A DNA stretch of 64,000 nucleotides from CAYMPH01 sp964392365 (GTDB taxonomy: Bacteria > Spirochaetota > UBA4802 > UBA5550): positions 62,001 through 126,000 of the forward strand of contig CAYMPH010000008.1 of the NCBI GenBank assembly GCA_964392365.1, given 5' to 3'. Positions 44,649 to 54,293 of this stretch are shown piece by piece (position 1 is the first letter of the stretch; every line of letters starts with the position of its first letter). The translations under genes were made by a program, and so were the position numbers. The notes beneath the pieces are model-generated. The model saw only the letters and a program-made list of their open reading frames with translations. It searched no databases and had not been told where the DNA came from.

Positions 44649-46954
44649 TTTGATGCGGGATATATTATTTTGTATTGAGTCAGAAATTTATCTGTACGGA
44701 CAATGTAGTATCTTGTTTCTATAAATGGAATGAATTCTGAAAAATAATCCATATCTGAAAGTTCTGGCCTGTCTTTCCATTTATTAACATTTCCCGGGCC
44801 TGCATTATATGCTCCAACTATGTAGGCATATACACCTCTATACATTTTATCCAGAGTGGAAATATATTTCGCACCAAACAGCATTGATGTGCATGGGTCT
44901 TTCAGATCGTAGCGTTTCAGCGAAAGGTCTCTGGCAACGCCTTTTGCTGTATCAGGCATTAACTGCATTAAGCCGACTGCACCCACAGGTGAAACTGCAT
45001 CATGATTGAATAATGACTCTGCCCTGATAAGCGAATATACCATTGGTGTTGATACATTAAATTTTGCACTGTATTCTGTAGCGCATTTTTCATGGCTTTG
45101 CGGATAAAGAACTTTATTTGCTTCATCTGATAAAAGTGATATGTTTTCCTTTATGCCGTTTAGTTTTAATAAGTCTATTCCGTACAATACTCCATAATAA
45201 AATTGCCCGTATTTTGATGAATAATATAGAAGTGTTTTATATTTATCCCTGATAACAGATTCTTCATCCGGAAGAAGTTTTACTTCTCTTGAAATTGCAT
45301 CCTCATATCCTATTACAAAATATCGTTCAAGCTTTTTGAGATTTTTACTGTAGTTCGAATCAAGATCAAGGCTTGTCAGGGATTTGCTGAAATCATTGTA
45401 TTTTGCAATTTGAGGATGATTAATTTTTTTGATTCTTGAATTCTTATTTTCTGAATTCATTTCTTTGGCGTATAATAATAGATTTGCAGCAAGCGTGTCT
45501 GTCAGATTTCCGGTGGAAACTGCTTTATCGAAATCTGACTTTAATTTGTCCAGTTTAAATTGAGGCAGAGTTTTTCTGATTAAAATCCATGCGAAAGACG
45601 AATCAGGGTTAAATGCTAAAAGTTCTTTTAAATACTTATCTGCTAATTGATTGTTGTTTCTTTCCTGATAAATTTTCTGAAGCCAGAAACGGTGCCTGTC
45701 TGAGTAATTTCCATCCGGAATATTTTTCAGGGCTTCCTCAAAATATTTTACAGCAGAATCGTTGTTGTTGGCTTTTATATTGTTTCTTCCGAGAATCCAG
45801 TAAAAGTATGATGATTCCGGCTCAGTCGGATATTTGCTGATAAATCTTGTTAGCATATTTTCATAACCGGCTGCTTTCCGTTCCGCGCTGAATGCTGATG
45901 CTTTTTTTAATGATTCTCTTGCATATGGTTCGATTCCTGAAGATGCTATGTCGTCGTATATATTCAGGGCCTGAATTTGTTTTTTCATTGAAAAAAGTTC
46001 GTCTGCATAAGCTTTCATTATCTGAAAATGTTTTTCTTTATCTTTTATTCCGGAAAGTATTTTATCTGAAAGTTTTTCATCACCGGATCTTGCTGCAAGC
46101 CTGATAAGCAGTTTATAAAAGTCAATAGATGTTAAGCCTGATTCGTATGATTTGCGGGCAAAATCAATTCCTTCAGTATAATTTTTTGATATGTATAAAC
46201 CTTTAGCAATAAGAAAATAATCATCAGCATTGAGTTCAATTTTTTCTTTTGATAAAATAGATGAAATGCGTTTCACTGCTGTTTCATTTTCCCAGCCTTC
46301 TTCAGATGATTTGATCGCTTTGAGATATTCCCTTAACGCTGATTTAATATCCCCGGTTTTTTCATAAAGGGAAGCTGTTCTGATATAGACAACTGGAGCA
46401 GATTTTGTATCACTGAAAAGTGATGAAAGCTTTTTTAAAACATCGAGAGCCTCGTCATATTTTTTCTGATCAGAGAGGGACTTTGATTTCAGCAGAGATA
46501 TTTCAAGATATAAGGCTGTTCTGGAAGATGAAATTGTATCTGCAAGTTTAATTACTGCAGCGTGTTCTCTGTAGTAGTAATATAGATCTGCAATTTCATA
46601 TAAAGCGTCCTCGTAATAGTCGGATTTACTTTTATATGAATCAAGAAATTTTAAAACCGGCACAGGAAAATGTTTTAAATTAGTATTCCTGTTTGTTTTA
46701 AAAGCGCTGTTTGCAAAATGAATAATGGCCTTTTCATATATCTGCTTTTTTTTGTATGCAATACCGAGCATGAAGTGCTCCCTGCTGCTTCCTTCTTTCC
46801 CGCTCAGTTCAGATATAATTTCACCAGGTTCGGAATAAAACCCCAGGTATGAATAATTATTTTCTTCAAAAGTTTTTTTATCAAAAAAATTGCATGATAA
46901 AAGGGAAGAAGATAAAACAGAAAGTGCAAATATTAATAGTATAGGTTTTTTCAT
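44645..46954 (-). CDS. soluble-lytic-transglycosylase-type lipoprotein
   Basis: A 769-aa cell-wall enzyme with a lipobox at Cys21 (SSLLSC). A long N-terminal superhelix of TPR-like units (about 45-560) is followed by an SLT catalytic domain (about 620-765). The catalytic Glu is in VYSLIRAESLFNHDA; VGLMQLMPDTAKG and AYNAGPGNVNKW complete the fold. This matches the Slt70 design, which cuts glycan strands to anhydromuropeptides. It is read between an exported unknown and the Nudix gene in a closely spaced operon. Confidence 0.92.
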   Translation of the reverse strand: MKKPILLIFALSVLSSSLLSCNFFDKKTFEENNYSYLGFYSEPGEIISELSGKEGSSREHFMLGIAYKKKQIYEKAIIHFANSAFKTNRNTNLKHFPVPVLKFLDSYKSKSDYYEDALYEIADLYYYYREHAAVIKLADTISSSRTALYLEISLLKSKSLSDQKKYDEALDVLKKLSSLFSDTKSAPVVYIRTASLYEKTGDIKSALREYLKAIKSSEEGWENETAVKRISSILSKEKIELNADDYFLIAKGLYISKNYTEGIDFARKSYESGLTSIDFYKLLIRLAARSGDEKLSDKILSGIKDKEKHFQIMKAYADELFSMKKQIQALNIYDDIASSGIEPYARESLKKASAFSAERKAAGYENMLTRFISKYPTEPESSYFYWILGRNNIKANNNDSAVKYFEEALKNIPDGNYSDRHRFWLQKIYQERNNNQLADKYLKELLAFNPDSSFAWILIRKTLPQFKLDKLKSDFDKAVSTGNLTDTLAANLLLYAKEMNSENKNSRIKKINHPQIAKYNDFSKSLTSLDLDSNYSKNLKKLERYFVIGYEDAISREVKLLPDEESVIRDKYKTLLYYSSKYGQFYYGVLYGIDLLKLNGIKENISLLSDEANKVLYPQSHEKCATEYSAKFNVSTPMVYSLIRAESLFNHDAVSPVGAVGLMQLMPDTAKGVARDLSLKRYDLKDPCTSMLFGAKYISTLDKMYRGVYAYIVGAYNAGPGNVNKWKDRPELSDMDYFSEFIPFIETRYYIVRTDKFLTQYKIIYPASK

Positions 46955-46956
46955 AA

Positions 46957-47757
46957 CTAATCTTCCATTTTTAAATATTCTTTATATTCCGGAATATCCG
47001 AAAGGTCAGGACTTTCCCAGATTTTATCAAAAAGGCTTTTAGGCTCTTTTGTTTTATAATAATTATCCAGATGCACAAGAGAGAAAAATTCTTTTTTTTC
47101 AGGTGAAATTTCCGAAATGTTTTTCAAAAGATCATCATATTTGAGGCTTAGATTTTTCTTTTTTTCAACAGGCGTTCTTTTAGATTCAAGTGCAGAAAGA
47201 AATGCATATCTTTTCCCATGCTTTGCAATTTTGATTGCCCGGACGTACATGTATAATCTCATTGAGTAAAGTTTTTCCCTGAAATTATCAGCCATAATCA
47301 TAAATATTGAAGCTTCTGTCTGATCGCGGTAACCGTATTTTAAATATGTTCTTGATTTAAAATCGTTTGTTTTTAGAGTCTCCGGCGCGAATGAGTTAAG
47401 CAGTTCTTTGCCTGCAGCTGTTTCCTTGATTATAATCTTCCTATATAGATCAATCAGCAGTATCTGGGATTTTTTTATTTCAGTGAAAGAATCGTGAAAT
47501 CTGAATTTCATATAAAGAAGCTGAGCGATGAAATCTCTCTGAACTGCTTCTTTGAATATTTTTTTTTCTTCATCTGTGCCGAAGTTTGTAATAGTTGTGT
47601 TAATGAAATAAAAAAAGTATCTGTTATCCTTCAATCCTTTTTCTGCGTAACGCTGTTCTCCTGAAACTCCGCTTGATTTGGTTCTCTGTGCGAAACAATC
47701 AGACAAAGGAATTGCAATCAGGAAAAATAAAATGAATATATAAGCAAACTTTTTCAT
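46957..47757 (-). CDS. secreted alpha-helical protein of unknown function
   Basis: A 266-aa product with a signal peptide (about 1-23, PLSDCFAQ). The mature part is helical, with TTITNFGTDEEKKIFKEAVQ and LLYMKFRFHDSFTEIKK. It resembles in pattern the secreted protein at 36611-37315, suggesting a small paralogous family. I chose ATG 47757; the frame opens at 47802 inside the preceding gene, which would bury the signal peptide. It ends two bases before the Slt gene, so a cell-envelope role is likely. Confidence 0.75.
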   Translation of the reverse strand: MKKFAYIFILFFLIAIPLSDCFAQRTKSSGVSGEQRYAEKGLKDNRYFFYFINTTITNFGTDEEKKIFKEAVQRDFIAQLLYMKFRFHDSFTEIKKSQILLIDLYRKIIIKETAAGKELLNSFAPETLKTNDFKSRTYLKYGYRDQTEASIFMIMADNFREKLYSMRLYMYVRAIKIAKHGKRYAFLSALESKRTPVEKKKNLSLKYDDLLKNISEISPEKKEFFSLVHLDNYYKTKEPKSLFDKIWESPDLSDIPEYKEYLKMED

Positions 47758-47770
47758 AAGATTACCGGAA

Positions 47771-48730
47771 TCAAAGCTGGAATACCATATCTTCCCGTGC
47801 AAGAGAGATATTCATTGATGAATTGTTGCTCATCTCCATGTGTTCTCGGGCTGTTTTTAAATTCTCAATCAGAACATCATCCCTGTATGACGGTTCGTGA
47901 TGAGTCAGAACAAGATGCTTTACATTCCATCTGAGTCCGCAATTTACAGCCATTGTTACACTTGTATGGCCCCAGTCTATTTTCATAAAGGATTCATCAA
48001 GAGTATATTGGGAATCAAGCACAAGCAGATCGGCATTTTTGAAGAATTCCACTTCAAGACCGGTTGTCTCAAGGCTTTCACCTGTAAATTCCGCATCTGT
48101 GGCAAAAATAAATGATCTTCCTGCCTGTGTGAATTTGTATGCAAAACTTCCGCCCGGATGTTTTAGCGGGAAAAAATCTACAACAAGATCGTTTTCAAGT
48201 TTAACTGAAGTTCTGTTTTTTACATCAAGCAGATTAAATATTTTTGTTGAAGCAGTTCCCGTAAAAGTTGCCGGAAAATATGGAGGAGTCATCTGATTAG
48301 TAAGAGCTTCTTCCTGATTTTTATAAGGTGAATAAAAATTCAGGACATTACCTTTTATATACAGCGGCTTAAAAAATGGAAGGCCCTGTATATGATCCCA
48401 GTGATTATGAGTCATAAAGATATTAATAATTCCTTTTCCGCTGCAGCAGTTTCCTTCCATTAGTTTATCGCCGAGAGGCCTTAATCCTGTACCGCAGTCA
48501 ATAATATACATTTTTCCCGAATTAGAAGTTACAGTTGCACAGGTGGTGTTTCCTCCGTACATATACCTGAGCTCATCAGGAAGACCTTTGATAAAATCAT
48601 CAATATTATTTAAATCATTAAATTTTGATTCTATCACCCTTTTAATTATTGAGTGGATTTTATTTTTATATTCGCTGCTTGATACGGGAGAGGAAATGGA
48701 TCCTCTTACTCCCCAGAGTTTTATCTGCAT
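47771..48730 (-). CDS. metallo-beta-lactamase-fold hydrolase
   Basis: A 319-aa cytoplasmic enzyme. The metal-binding HxHxDH motif is THNHWDHIQGLPFF near 107-120; further ligands are in ATDAEF and LTHHEPSYRDD. The N-terminus (IKLWGVRGSISSP) and the GNTTCATV stretch are typical of the PqqB/cyclic-phosphodiesterase-like group of MBL proteins. The substrate is unknown; a cyclic nucleotide is one possibility. It is first in a unit with the secreted protein, Slt and Nudix genes. Confidence 0.88.
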   Translation of the reverse strand: MQIKLWGVRGSISSPVSSSEYKNKIHSIIKRVIESKFNDLNNIDDFIKGLPDELRYMYGGNTTCATVTSNSGKMYIIDCGTGLRPLGDKLMEGNCCSGKGIINIFMTHNHWDHIQGLPFFKPLYIKGNVLNFYSPYKNQEEALTNQMTPPYFPATFTGTASTKIFNLLDVKNRTSVKLENDLVVDFFPLKHPGGSFAYKFTQAGRSFIFATDAEFTGESLETTGLEVEFFKNADLLVLDSQYTLDESFMKIDWGHTSVTMAVNCGLRWNVKHLVLTHHEPSYRDDVLIENLKTAREHMEMSNNSSMNISLAREDMVFQL

Positions 48731-48936
48731 TTATTAACCTTTTTTAAACCGCTGCTGATAAGATAATAAAAATAATTTTTGGAGTAAATATATTATCTTC
48801 AGCTGAATTGGAAATATCGGCTGATTTTTTAAAGCCTTTATAATAATCTGTATTTAATTTAAATTATTGGATTTAACGCAAGTTTTTTTTATTTAAAAAA
48901 TAGCAGCTAAAAGCCTAATAATAATTCATTAATTGC

Positions 48937-48967
48937 TTGACTCTCTGAAATGTTAATAAACTATATT
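48937..48967 (+). promoter_or_regulatory. candidate promoter of the HATPase-HDOD gene
   Basis: TTGACT (48937-48942), 19 bases, TATATT (48962-48967). Both hexamers are good but the spacer is long. The rest of the 294-base gap between 48731 and 49024 is AT-rich, and I see nothing else in it. Confidence 0.35.
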
Positions 48968-49024
48968 AGCAACAGGATAAATAATAATTATATAAATCCG
49001 AACTGGATGATTGAGTGAGTTTTT

Positions 49025-50506
49025 ATGAAAATTGACAGAAAATCAGTATCTAAAAAAATTGAACAGAATGAACCTATAATTATCAGGTTTAACTATGCAG
49101 AGCCTGAACTGCTTATGTTCATGAACAGTATTCTTGCTAAGATGCTTGCAAAAATTGATCATCAGTATCTTTTGAATTCTGCAATTACTATTTTAAGAGA
49201 AATAGTTGTTAATGCGATAAAAGCTAATTCGAAAAGGGTTTATTTCATTAAAAACGGTTTAGACATTCAAAATCCCGAGCAGTATGAAAAAGGGATGATG
49301 TTATTCAAAAAGAATGTTATTGGTGAATTTGATGCAATAAAAGATGATATGGAAAAAAGTGATTACTTCGTTGAGCTTGATGTAAATCTGACTAAAGATG
49401 ATTTATTGATAAGAGTTTCTAATAACTGTCCTATAATGCCTGAAGAGCTTGAACGAATCAATTTCAGAATTGATAAGGCAAAAAAGTATAATGATTTTTC
49501 TGAAGCATACGAAGAAGTGGATGATGATACTGAGGGAGCAGGTCTTGGAATAGTTCTTACTATACTTTTCCTTAAAAATATGGGAATAAATCCTGATTCA
49601 TATAAAATTACTTCAAACAAGGGTTTAACTCAGACGTTTATTACAATTCCAAAAGACCTTAAACCTGTTGAAGTAACATCAAAATTGAAAACTCATATAG
49701 TTGATGAAATAGAAGGGGTTCCGACTTTTCCTGATAATATAATTCAGCTGCAGAGACTATGTTTGAATCCACAATCATCTATTGATGATATCACTAAAAG
49801 AATTTCCATGGACCCGGCTCTAGTAACGGATGTTCTGAAACTTTCAAATTCTGCCGGTTTTATTCAGGGAAAACGAATTGACAGTATAAGCACTGCAGTA
49901 ATGACGATTGGCCTGAAAAATGTGAACGCTATTCTGACTGCAAGCAATGCCAGAAGAATTTTAAGCCAGCGCTATAAACATTACGAGCAGATATGGATTC
50001 ACTGCAATAAAACTGCATTTTATGCAAGGACAATAGCTCTGACTGCAAAAATGACAGCTCAGGTTGAAAATGCATTTCTTGCTGGATTACTTCACGACCT
50101 CGGTAAAATTATTCTGCTTGCAACGGATATGAATCTTGTTGAGAAAATTTCCGGTATTGTAAAAGAAAGAAAAATGATAACTTCAACTGTTATGGAAGAG
50201 ATTTCTATAGGGGTAAGCCATTCTGAAATCGGCGGCCTGATTGCGCTGAAATGGAAATTCCCGGAATATTTAGTCGATGCAATTTCATATCACCACGCTC
50301 CATTAAGCGCTTCTCCTGACAACAGAGATCTTTTATTTGCTGTATATCTTGCAAATATGCTTTGCGGAATTGAAGACAGAAAATATAATTATTTTTATAT
50401 TGAAGAAGAGGTTCTTGAGAGATTCAATATACTTGACGAGATAAAGTTCAAGGATTTTCATGAAAAGATGAAATTAAAATTTGAGGACCAGAAAAAATTT
50501 CTGTAA
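49025..50506 (+). CDS. HATPase-HDOD fusion signalling protein
   Basis: A 493-aa cytoplasmic protein with two domains. Residues about 40-215 are a GHKL-type ATP-binding fold: N-box REIVVNAIKANSKR, then VSNNCPI and the G2-type DTEGAGLGIVLT. Residues about 225-425 are an HDOD domain: GVPTFPDNIIQLQRL, LVTDVLKLSNSAG, ISTAVMTIGLKNV, LLHDLGKI. No phospho-acceptor His domain is seen, so it is not a standard kinase; the ATPase may act as a ligand-binding switch. GAGTGAG precedes the ATG. Confidence 0.85.
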   Translation: MKIDRKSVSKKIEQNEPIIIRFNYAEPELLMFMNSILAKMLAKIDHQYLLNSAITILREIVVNAIKANSKRVYFIKNGLDIQNPEQYEKGMMLFKKNVIGEFDAIKDDMEKSDYFVELDVNLTKDDLLIRVSNNCPIMPEELERINFRIDKAKKYNDFSEAYEEVDDDTEGAGLGIVLTILFLKNMGINPDSYKITSNKGLTQTFITIPKDLKPVEVTSKLKTHIVDEIEGVPTFPDNIIQLQRLCLNPQSSIDDITKRISMDPALVTDVLKLSNSAGFIQGKRIDSISTAVMTIGLKNVNAILTASNARRILSQRYKHYEQIWIHCNKTAFYARTIALTAKMTAQVENAFLAGLLHDLGKIILLATDMNLVEKISGIVKERKMITSTVMEEISIGVSHSEIGGLIALKWKFPEYLVDAISYHHAPLSASPDNRDLLFAVYLANMLCGIEDRKYNYFYIEEEVLERFNILDEIKFKDFHEKMKLKFEDQKKFL

Positions 50507-50523
50507 TAATATTAGTCTTTAAA

Positions 50524-52188
50524 TTATTTTTCCCTGATATCAATCCCTGAACTCAGAGACTCCACCTCTTCAATTTTAACGTTAATAAACCATACCGGCG
50601 GGAAATACATTCCTTTATTCATAAACTTTTCTCTGTTTTTTACAATATCATACATCGAAGCTCTCATCATATCAGGAATGTGAGCTGAAGGCATGTCTAT
50701 TATTTTCGGAATGAATTTTAATCCATATGGTGATTGCTGGTCATCCCTGACCGATGTTCCGATTGTATAAAAAACTCCGTCTTTTTTCCTGCTAAAATAA
50801 TCATATATTTTTTTATCATTAATATAGCACCACACTGAAATTTTTCCATCAGAAAGCAGCGCTTTGCCGATTATTCTGTCGCTTTCAGTTTTAGAATATC
50901 CTGATGGTTTGATTATTTTTAATGCTGCAATATTTTTCAGGATATCAACAGTGTTGTTTTCAAGTTCTCTTTCGTTTATAATATTTTTTCTGGTTAAATC
51001 TGGGAAAAGTCTGGACATGTTGTATGGATTAACATTCTGTTTTTTTTCGTTATAAAATATTTCATCAAGGCCTCTTTCAGGCTTTTCAGAACCCGGACTG
51101 CCTTTAGCAAAAAGGCCGTCTTTCCACTGCACAATATTTTCATCTGATTCGAATAGCCTGCCGTTTTGCATAAATAATTCTATAGGATTTCCGCCGGCTT
51201 CAAAAATTTTTTTATGATACGCCGCATAGTAATGTGAACCTTTTGTAATCTCTGATAAAACTTTTAACAGTTCGCTATCATCTTTCCTGAGATTTCCAAG
51301 TGATACAGTGAATACCCTGATGCCTTTTGATGAGGCTGATCTTGCATATTTTTCTGCGAGAGTTGATTTATTTAAAGGGCTGTTTGATATTATCACAATT
51401 ATTTTTGATGAATTTTTTCTCCACCCGAGATTATTTACTGAATTCTTAAATGCTTCAGTAAAAACTTTACTGTTTGATCCGCCTGAAGGTTTTATCTGAT
51501 TCAGATTCTGTCTTATAGCAGATACAGACTGGCCTGATGAAAATACCTGTTCAGTTTTTGTGCCGGCAAATGGAACTATATGAAATCTGGAATTGTATCC
51601 CTGTTTGTCTATTATTTCTGCTGCAAATTCCAGAATCGATTCTTTGACAGAATAGAAATCCGCATTAATTGAATATGATGAATCAATAAGAAATGCCGCA
51701 TCAAAATTTCTTTCTATTTTTCCTTCAGCAGAAGGGGAGTAATGGAAAAAAGCCTGTTTCAATTCTTTTTCAGCAAGCTTGAAAATATCCGCATCTTTAA
51801 CATTTATTTTTAAAACAGTTTTTTTTGATGTGACAGAAAATAGAATACTTTCTGAAAAATATTTTCCGTCAATTCTCGAAAGGGTTCCAAGCAGGATATA
51901 GGAAAGATTCAGCTTTTTACCTATTAATATAAGATCATCTTCTGTTACAGTGCCGTCTGCAGTAACTCCGATTTTTTTCAGATCATATTCAATATCAGAC
52001 GGTGAAGTTATATCGAGTTTTTTCTTGATCAGAGCGCCTGCTGATAGAAGTTTCGCATATTCCAGGCCGGTTTTTTCAGGGAAGTATTCTGAAGGATTGT
52101 TTACCCTGTAAGGAAGTATTCCAACATCGGCATATAATGGAAATGAAATAATAAATGCTGTAATAAATGTAATAAAAATTTTAAGCAT
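50524..52188 (-). CDS. exported VWA-domain protein
   Basis: A 554-aa protein with a signal peptide (1-20, SFPLYA). Residues about 20-140 resemble the FlgO/CsgG-like fold. A von Willebrand A domain (about 165-330) has the MIDAS sequence AFLIDSSYSINADF (DxSxS). The rest is unrecognised. It probably binds ligand proteins in the periplasm via a metal ion. It is the third gene of a GlgD-like / rhomboid / VWA operon, four bases after the rhomboid gene. Confidence 0.8.
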   Translation of the reverse strand: MLKIFITFITAFIISFPLYADVGILPYRVNNPSEYFPEKTGLEYAKLLSAGALIKKKLDITSPSDIEYDLKKIGVTADGTVTEDDLILIGKKLNLSYILLGTLSRIDGKYFSESILFSVTSKKTVLKINVKDADIFKLAEKELKQAFFHYSPSAEGKIERNFDAAFLIDSSYSINADFYSVKESILEFAAEIIDKQGYNSRFHIVPFAGTKTEQVFSSGQSVSAIRQNLNQIKPSGGSNSKVFTEAFKNSVNNLGWRKNSSKIIVIISNSPLNKSTLAEKYARSASSKGIRVFTVSLGNLRKDDSELLKVLSEITKGSHYYAAYHKKIFEAGGNPIELFMQNGRLFESDENIVQWKDGLFAKGSPGSEKPERGLDEIFYNEKKQNVNPYNMSRLFPDLTRKNIINERELENNTVDILKNIAALKIIKPSGYSKTESDRIIGKALLSDGKISVWCYINDKKIYDYFSRKKDGVFYTIGTSVRDDQQSPYGLKFIPKIIDMPSAHIPDMMRASMYDIVKNREKFMNKGMYFPPVWFINVKIEEVESLSSGIDIREK

Positions 52189-52191
52189 AAA

Positions 52192-52830
52192 TTACCTTTT
52201 AAATATTCTAAATGTTAAAATACCTAAAATGAAACCTGATATATGGCTTTCCCATGCAACATTGCTTTCCGGCCCGAGAAGTCCGGAAATCTGCATGAAG
52301 AACCAGATCAATAGAAAAATAACAGCCGGCATTTTAACCGGGAAAATAAAAAACAGGGCATGTATCTTTGCAAGCGGATACATAAATAGATATGCACCTA
52401 AAATTCCGGAGATTGCTCCTGAAGCGCCGATTAGTGAAATTTTTGATGATGGATCAGATCCTATATAAACAAGAGCGCTTGCAGCGCCGACAAAAATATA
52501 AAATAGAAGAAAACCAAATCGTGACATGCCGTCTTCCACGTTATTTCCGAATATCCATAAAAAAATCATATTGAATAGAAGATGAGGTATATTTGCATGA
52601 AAAAACATATAAGTTATAAATGTAAGATACGGGCTTATCCATTTTGAATCCGGCAGATTCCCTTTTGATAATTCAACAGGTATAAGTGCAAATTGCCTGG
52701 TTAATTTAGCTAATCCGAAATCGCTAACAAAAGCGAAATAAACAAATATGCCTATATTTGCAATTATCAGAAGTATTGTAATAATCGGAAATCTGCGTGT
52801 GGGATTGGAATCTTTATATGGAATCAGCAT
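52192..52830 (-). CDS. rhomboid-family intramembrane serine protease
   Basis: A 212-aa membrane protein with six predicted helices. The catalytic serine is in GASGAISGILGAYL and the histidine is in WESHISGFILG; HANIPHLLFNMIFLWIFG carries the conserved loop and oxyanion-side residues. Both catalytic residues are present, so it is probably active. The start overlaps the GlgD-like stop by one base (TAATG). Confidence 0.92.
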   Translation of the reverse strand: MLIPYKDSNPTRRFPIITILLIIANIGIFVYFAFVSDFGLAKLTRQFALIPVELSKGNLPDSKWISPYLTFITYMFFHANIPHLLFNMIFLWIFGNNVEDGMSRFGFLLFYIFVGAASALVYIGSDPSSKISLIGASGAISGILGAYLFMYPLAKIHALFFIFPVKMPAVIFLLIWFFMQISGLLGPESNVAWESHISGFILGILTFRIFKR

Positions 52831-53990
52831 TATTTTACCAGTGACATCCCGTCGTATAAAAATTTTCTCTGAATAAAATATTCTTCGCTACGGTTTGATG
52901 CAACATAACAGGCTCCTCCAATTGAAGAACCTGAAGGAATCTTACAGTTTTTACCGATCAGCGTTATGCTGTCGTACAGAGCTTTAGGAAAATCACTGTT
53001 TTTGATATATTGCTCAGATGATCCGATCTTGGAAAAATTTTCTATCTGAGGATTCAGTTCATTTTTAATTGTGGATTCATCAATTATTGTTTTGGTAATC
53101 CTGACTCCTGAACCTATATTGACGAAAGGAAGAATTATGGAATCTTTAATTATCGACCCTTCTTCAATGGTAACGCCCGGGAAGATTATTGAATTTTCAA
53201 CAGTGCCGTTTATTGTGCAGTAGTCGGATATGAATGAACTGATAATTTTTGCCCTCTGTTTTATGTGCGCAAAACCTGTTGAAGTGATCTGGCTTCTTAT
53301 GATTTTTTCCTTGAAAAGAAGATTGAATATTTTTTCATCCCAGATTATTTTTCTGTTTAAATTGTAGTAGTCCGGAACTGTTTTTACAGGAAAATATTCT
53401 GCCTTAAAATGAGTTTTTTTTATTCCGTCTATTAACAGGCGGTTGATAAGCATTTCAAATATATCAGGTGAATGTTCAGCTTCTTTTTTAGATTTTTTAA
53501 TAGCACCAGCCAGAGTTTTTTTATCAGTTACGAGTATTTTGTAAGCCATGGAGGCTTTGCCGTCAATATCCAGACCGAATAAAACGGCTCCGGATTTTTT
53601 TGCAAGATAATGCCTGAATAATTCTTCAAAATTAATTATTGAAGCATTGTCGCCATTGTAAAAAATATAGTGAGGCGTCTTTGTTTCAGCAATAATATTC
53701 TGTACAGTCATCAGATCCGGATGCTCTGAAGTAACAATTCTGATCGGATCAGGCTTTTCCTCATCTTCTTCCAAAGGAGAGTAGCCCTTAACATATTCAA
53801 TCAGACCGTCTTCCATGCCGCTGAAAATAATAGTATGTTTAGCTTCACAGGATATTGAATTTCTTAGAGTAAAATCAATTACCCTGAATTTCCCGCCAAG
53901 GGGAAGCATATATTTTGACCGCGACTCTCCAAGAGATAAAAGAGAGTTTTCTTTAGACCCGGGATATGAAATTATTGTTGCATCTATCAT
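52830..53990 (-). CDS. GlgC/GlgD-like glucose-1-phosphate adenylyltransferase family protein
   Basis: A 386-aa protein with the ADP-glucose pyrophosphorylase core SKYMLPLGGKFRVIDFTLRN, FYNGDNASIINFEEL and a C-terminal left-handed helix (TINGTVENSIIFPGVTIEEG). The N-terminal GGxGTRL nucleotide loop of catalytic GlgC is missing (PGSKENSLLSLGESR instead), as in GlgD regulatory subunits. It may be a non-catalytic regulator or a diverged nucleotidyltransferase. No other glycogen genes are nearby. Confidence 0.82.
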   Translation of the reverse strand: MIDATIISYPGSKENSLLSLGESRSKYMLPLGGKFRVIDFTLRNSISCEAKHTIIFSGMEDGLIEYVKGYSPLEEDEEKPDPIRIVTSEHPDLMTVQNIIAETKTPHYIFYNGDNASIINFEELFRHYLAKKSGAVLFGLDIDGKASMAYKILVTDKKTLAGAIKKSKKEAEHSPDIFEMLINRLLIDGIKKTHFKAEYFPVKTVPDYYNLNRKIIWDEKIFNLLFKEKIIRSQITSTGFAHIKQRAKIISSFISDYCTINGTVENSIIFPGVTIEEGSIIKDSIILPFVNIGSGVRITKTIIDESTIKNELNPQIENFSKIGSSEQYIKNSDFPKALYDSITLIGKNCKIPSGSSIGGACYVASNRSEEYFIQRKFLYDGMSLVK

Positions 53991-54293
53991 TGATTAAACC
54001 GTTTTCTTATTTATGGGAACCTCTAAATATCAGTTTTTTCAGATAAAAAATATGAAAAAAACTGATATTTACCATAGTTGTGAACCCAAGGGAATGTCAA
54101 TAAAATGATTTATCGATATTCCCTTATTGCTTAAATATTAAATATGCTCATAAAAAAGCAATTAATTTCCTGTGTGAAATTTATCTTTTATCACAAAAGA
54201 TATTTATAATTGATTTGACACAGGAATATTTTTTCAATTTATTTTTATTATCGGAATAAAAAACATGCATAAAGATACAAATAATAGCACAAA
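53991..54293. other. 303-base divergent intergenic region with two hairpins
   Basis: Between the divergent GlgD-like and ASKHA genes. A 15-bp perfect inverted repeat (54025-54039 with 54056-54070, aaatatcagtttttt arms) is followed by a 15-base imperfect one (54090-54104 with 54109-54123, gggaatgtcaataaa arms, two mismatches). Neither has a T-run downstream on the plus strand. No gene is seen. It may be a small non-autonomous element or an operator pair. Confidence 0.6.
54215..54243 (+). promoter_or_regulatory. candidate promoter of the ASKHA protein gene
   Basis: TTGACA (54215-54220), 17 bases, TTTATT (54238-54243): a perfect -35 and a 4 of 6 -10. Initiation would be ~45 bases before the ATG. 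Confidence 0.4.
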
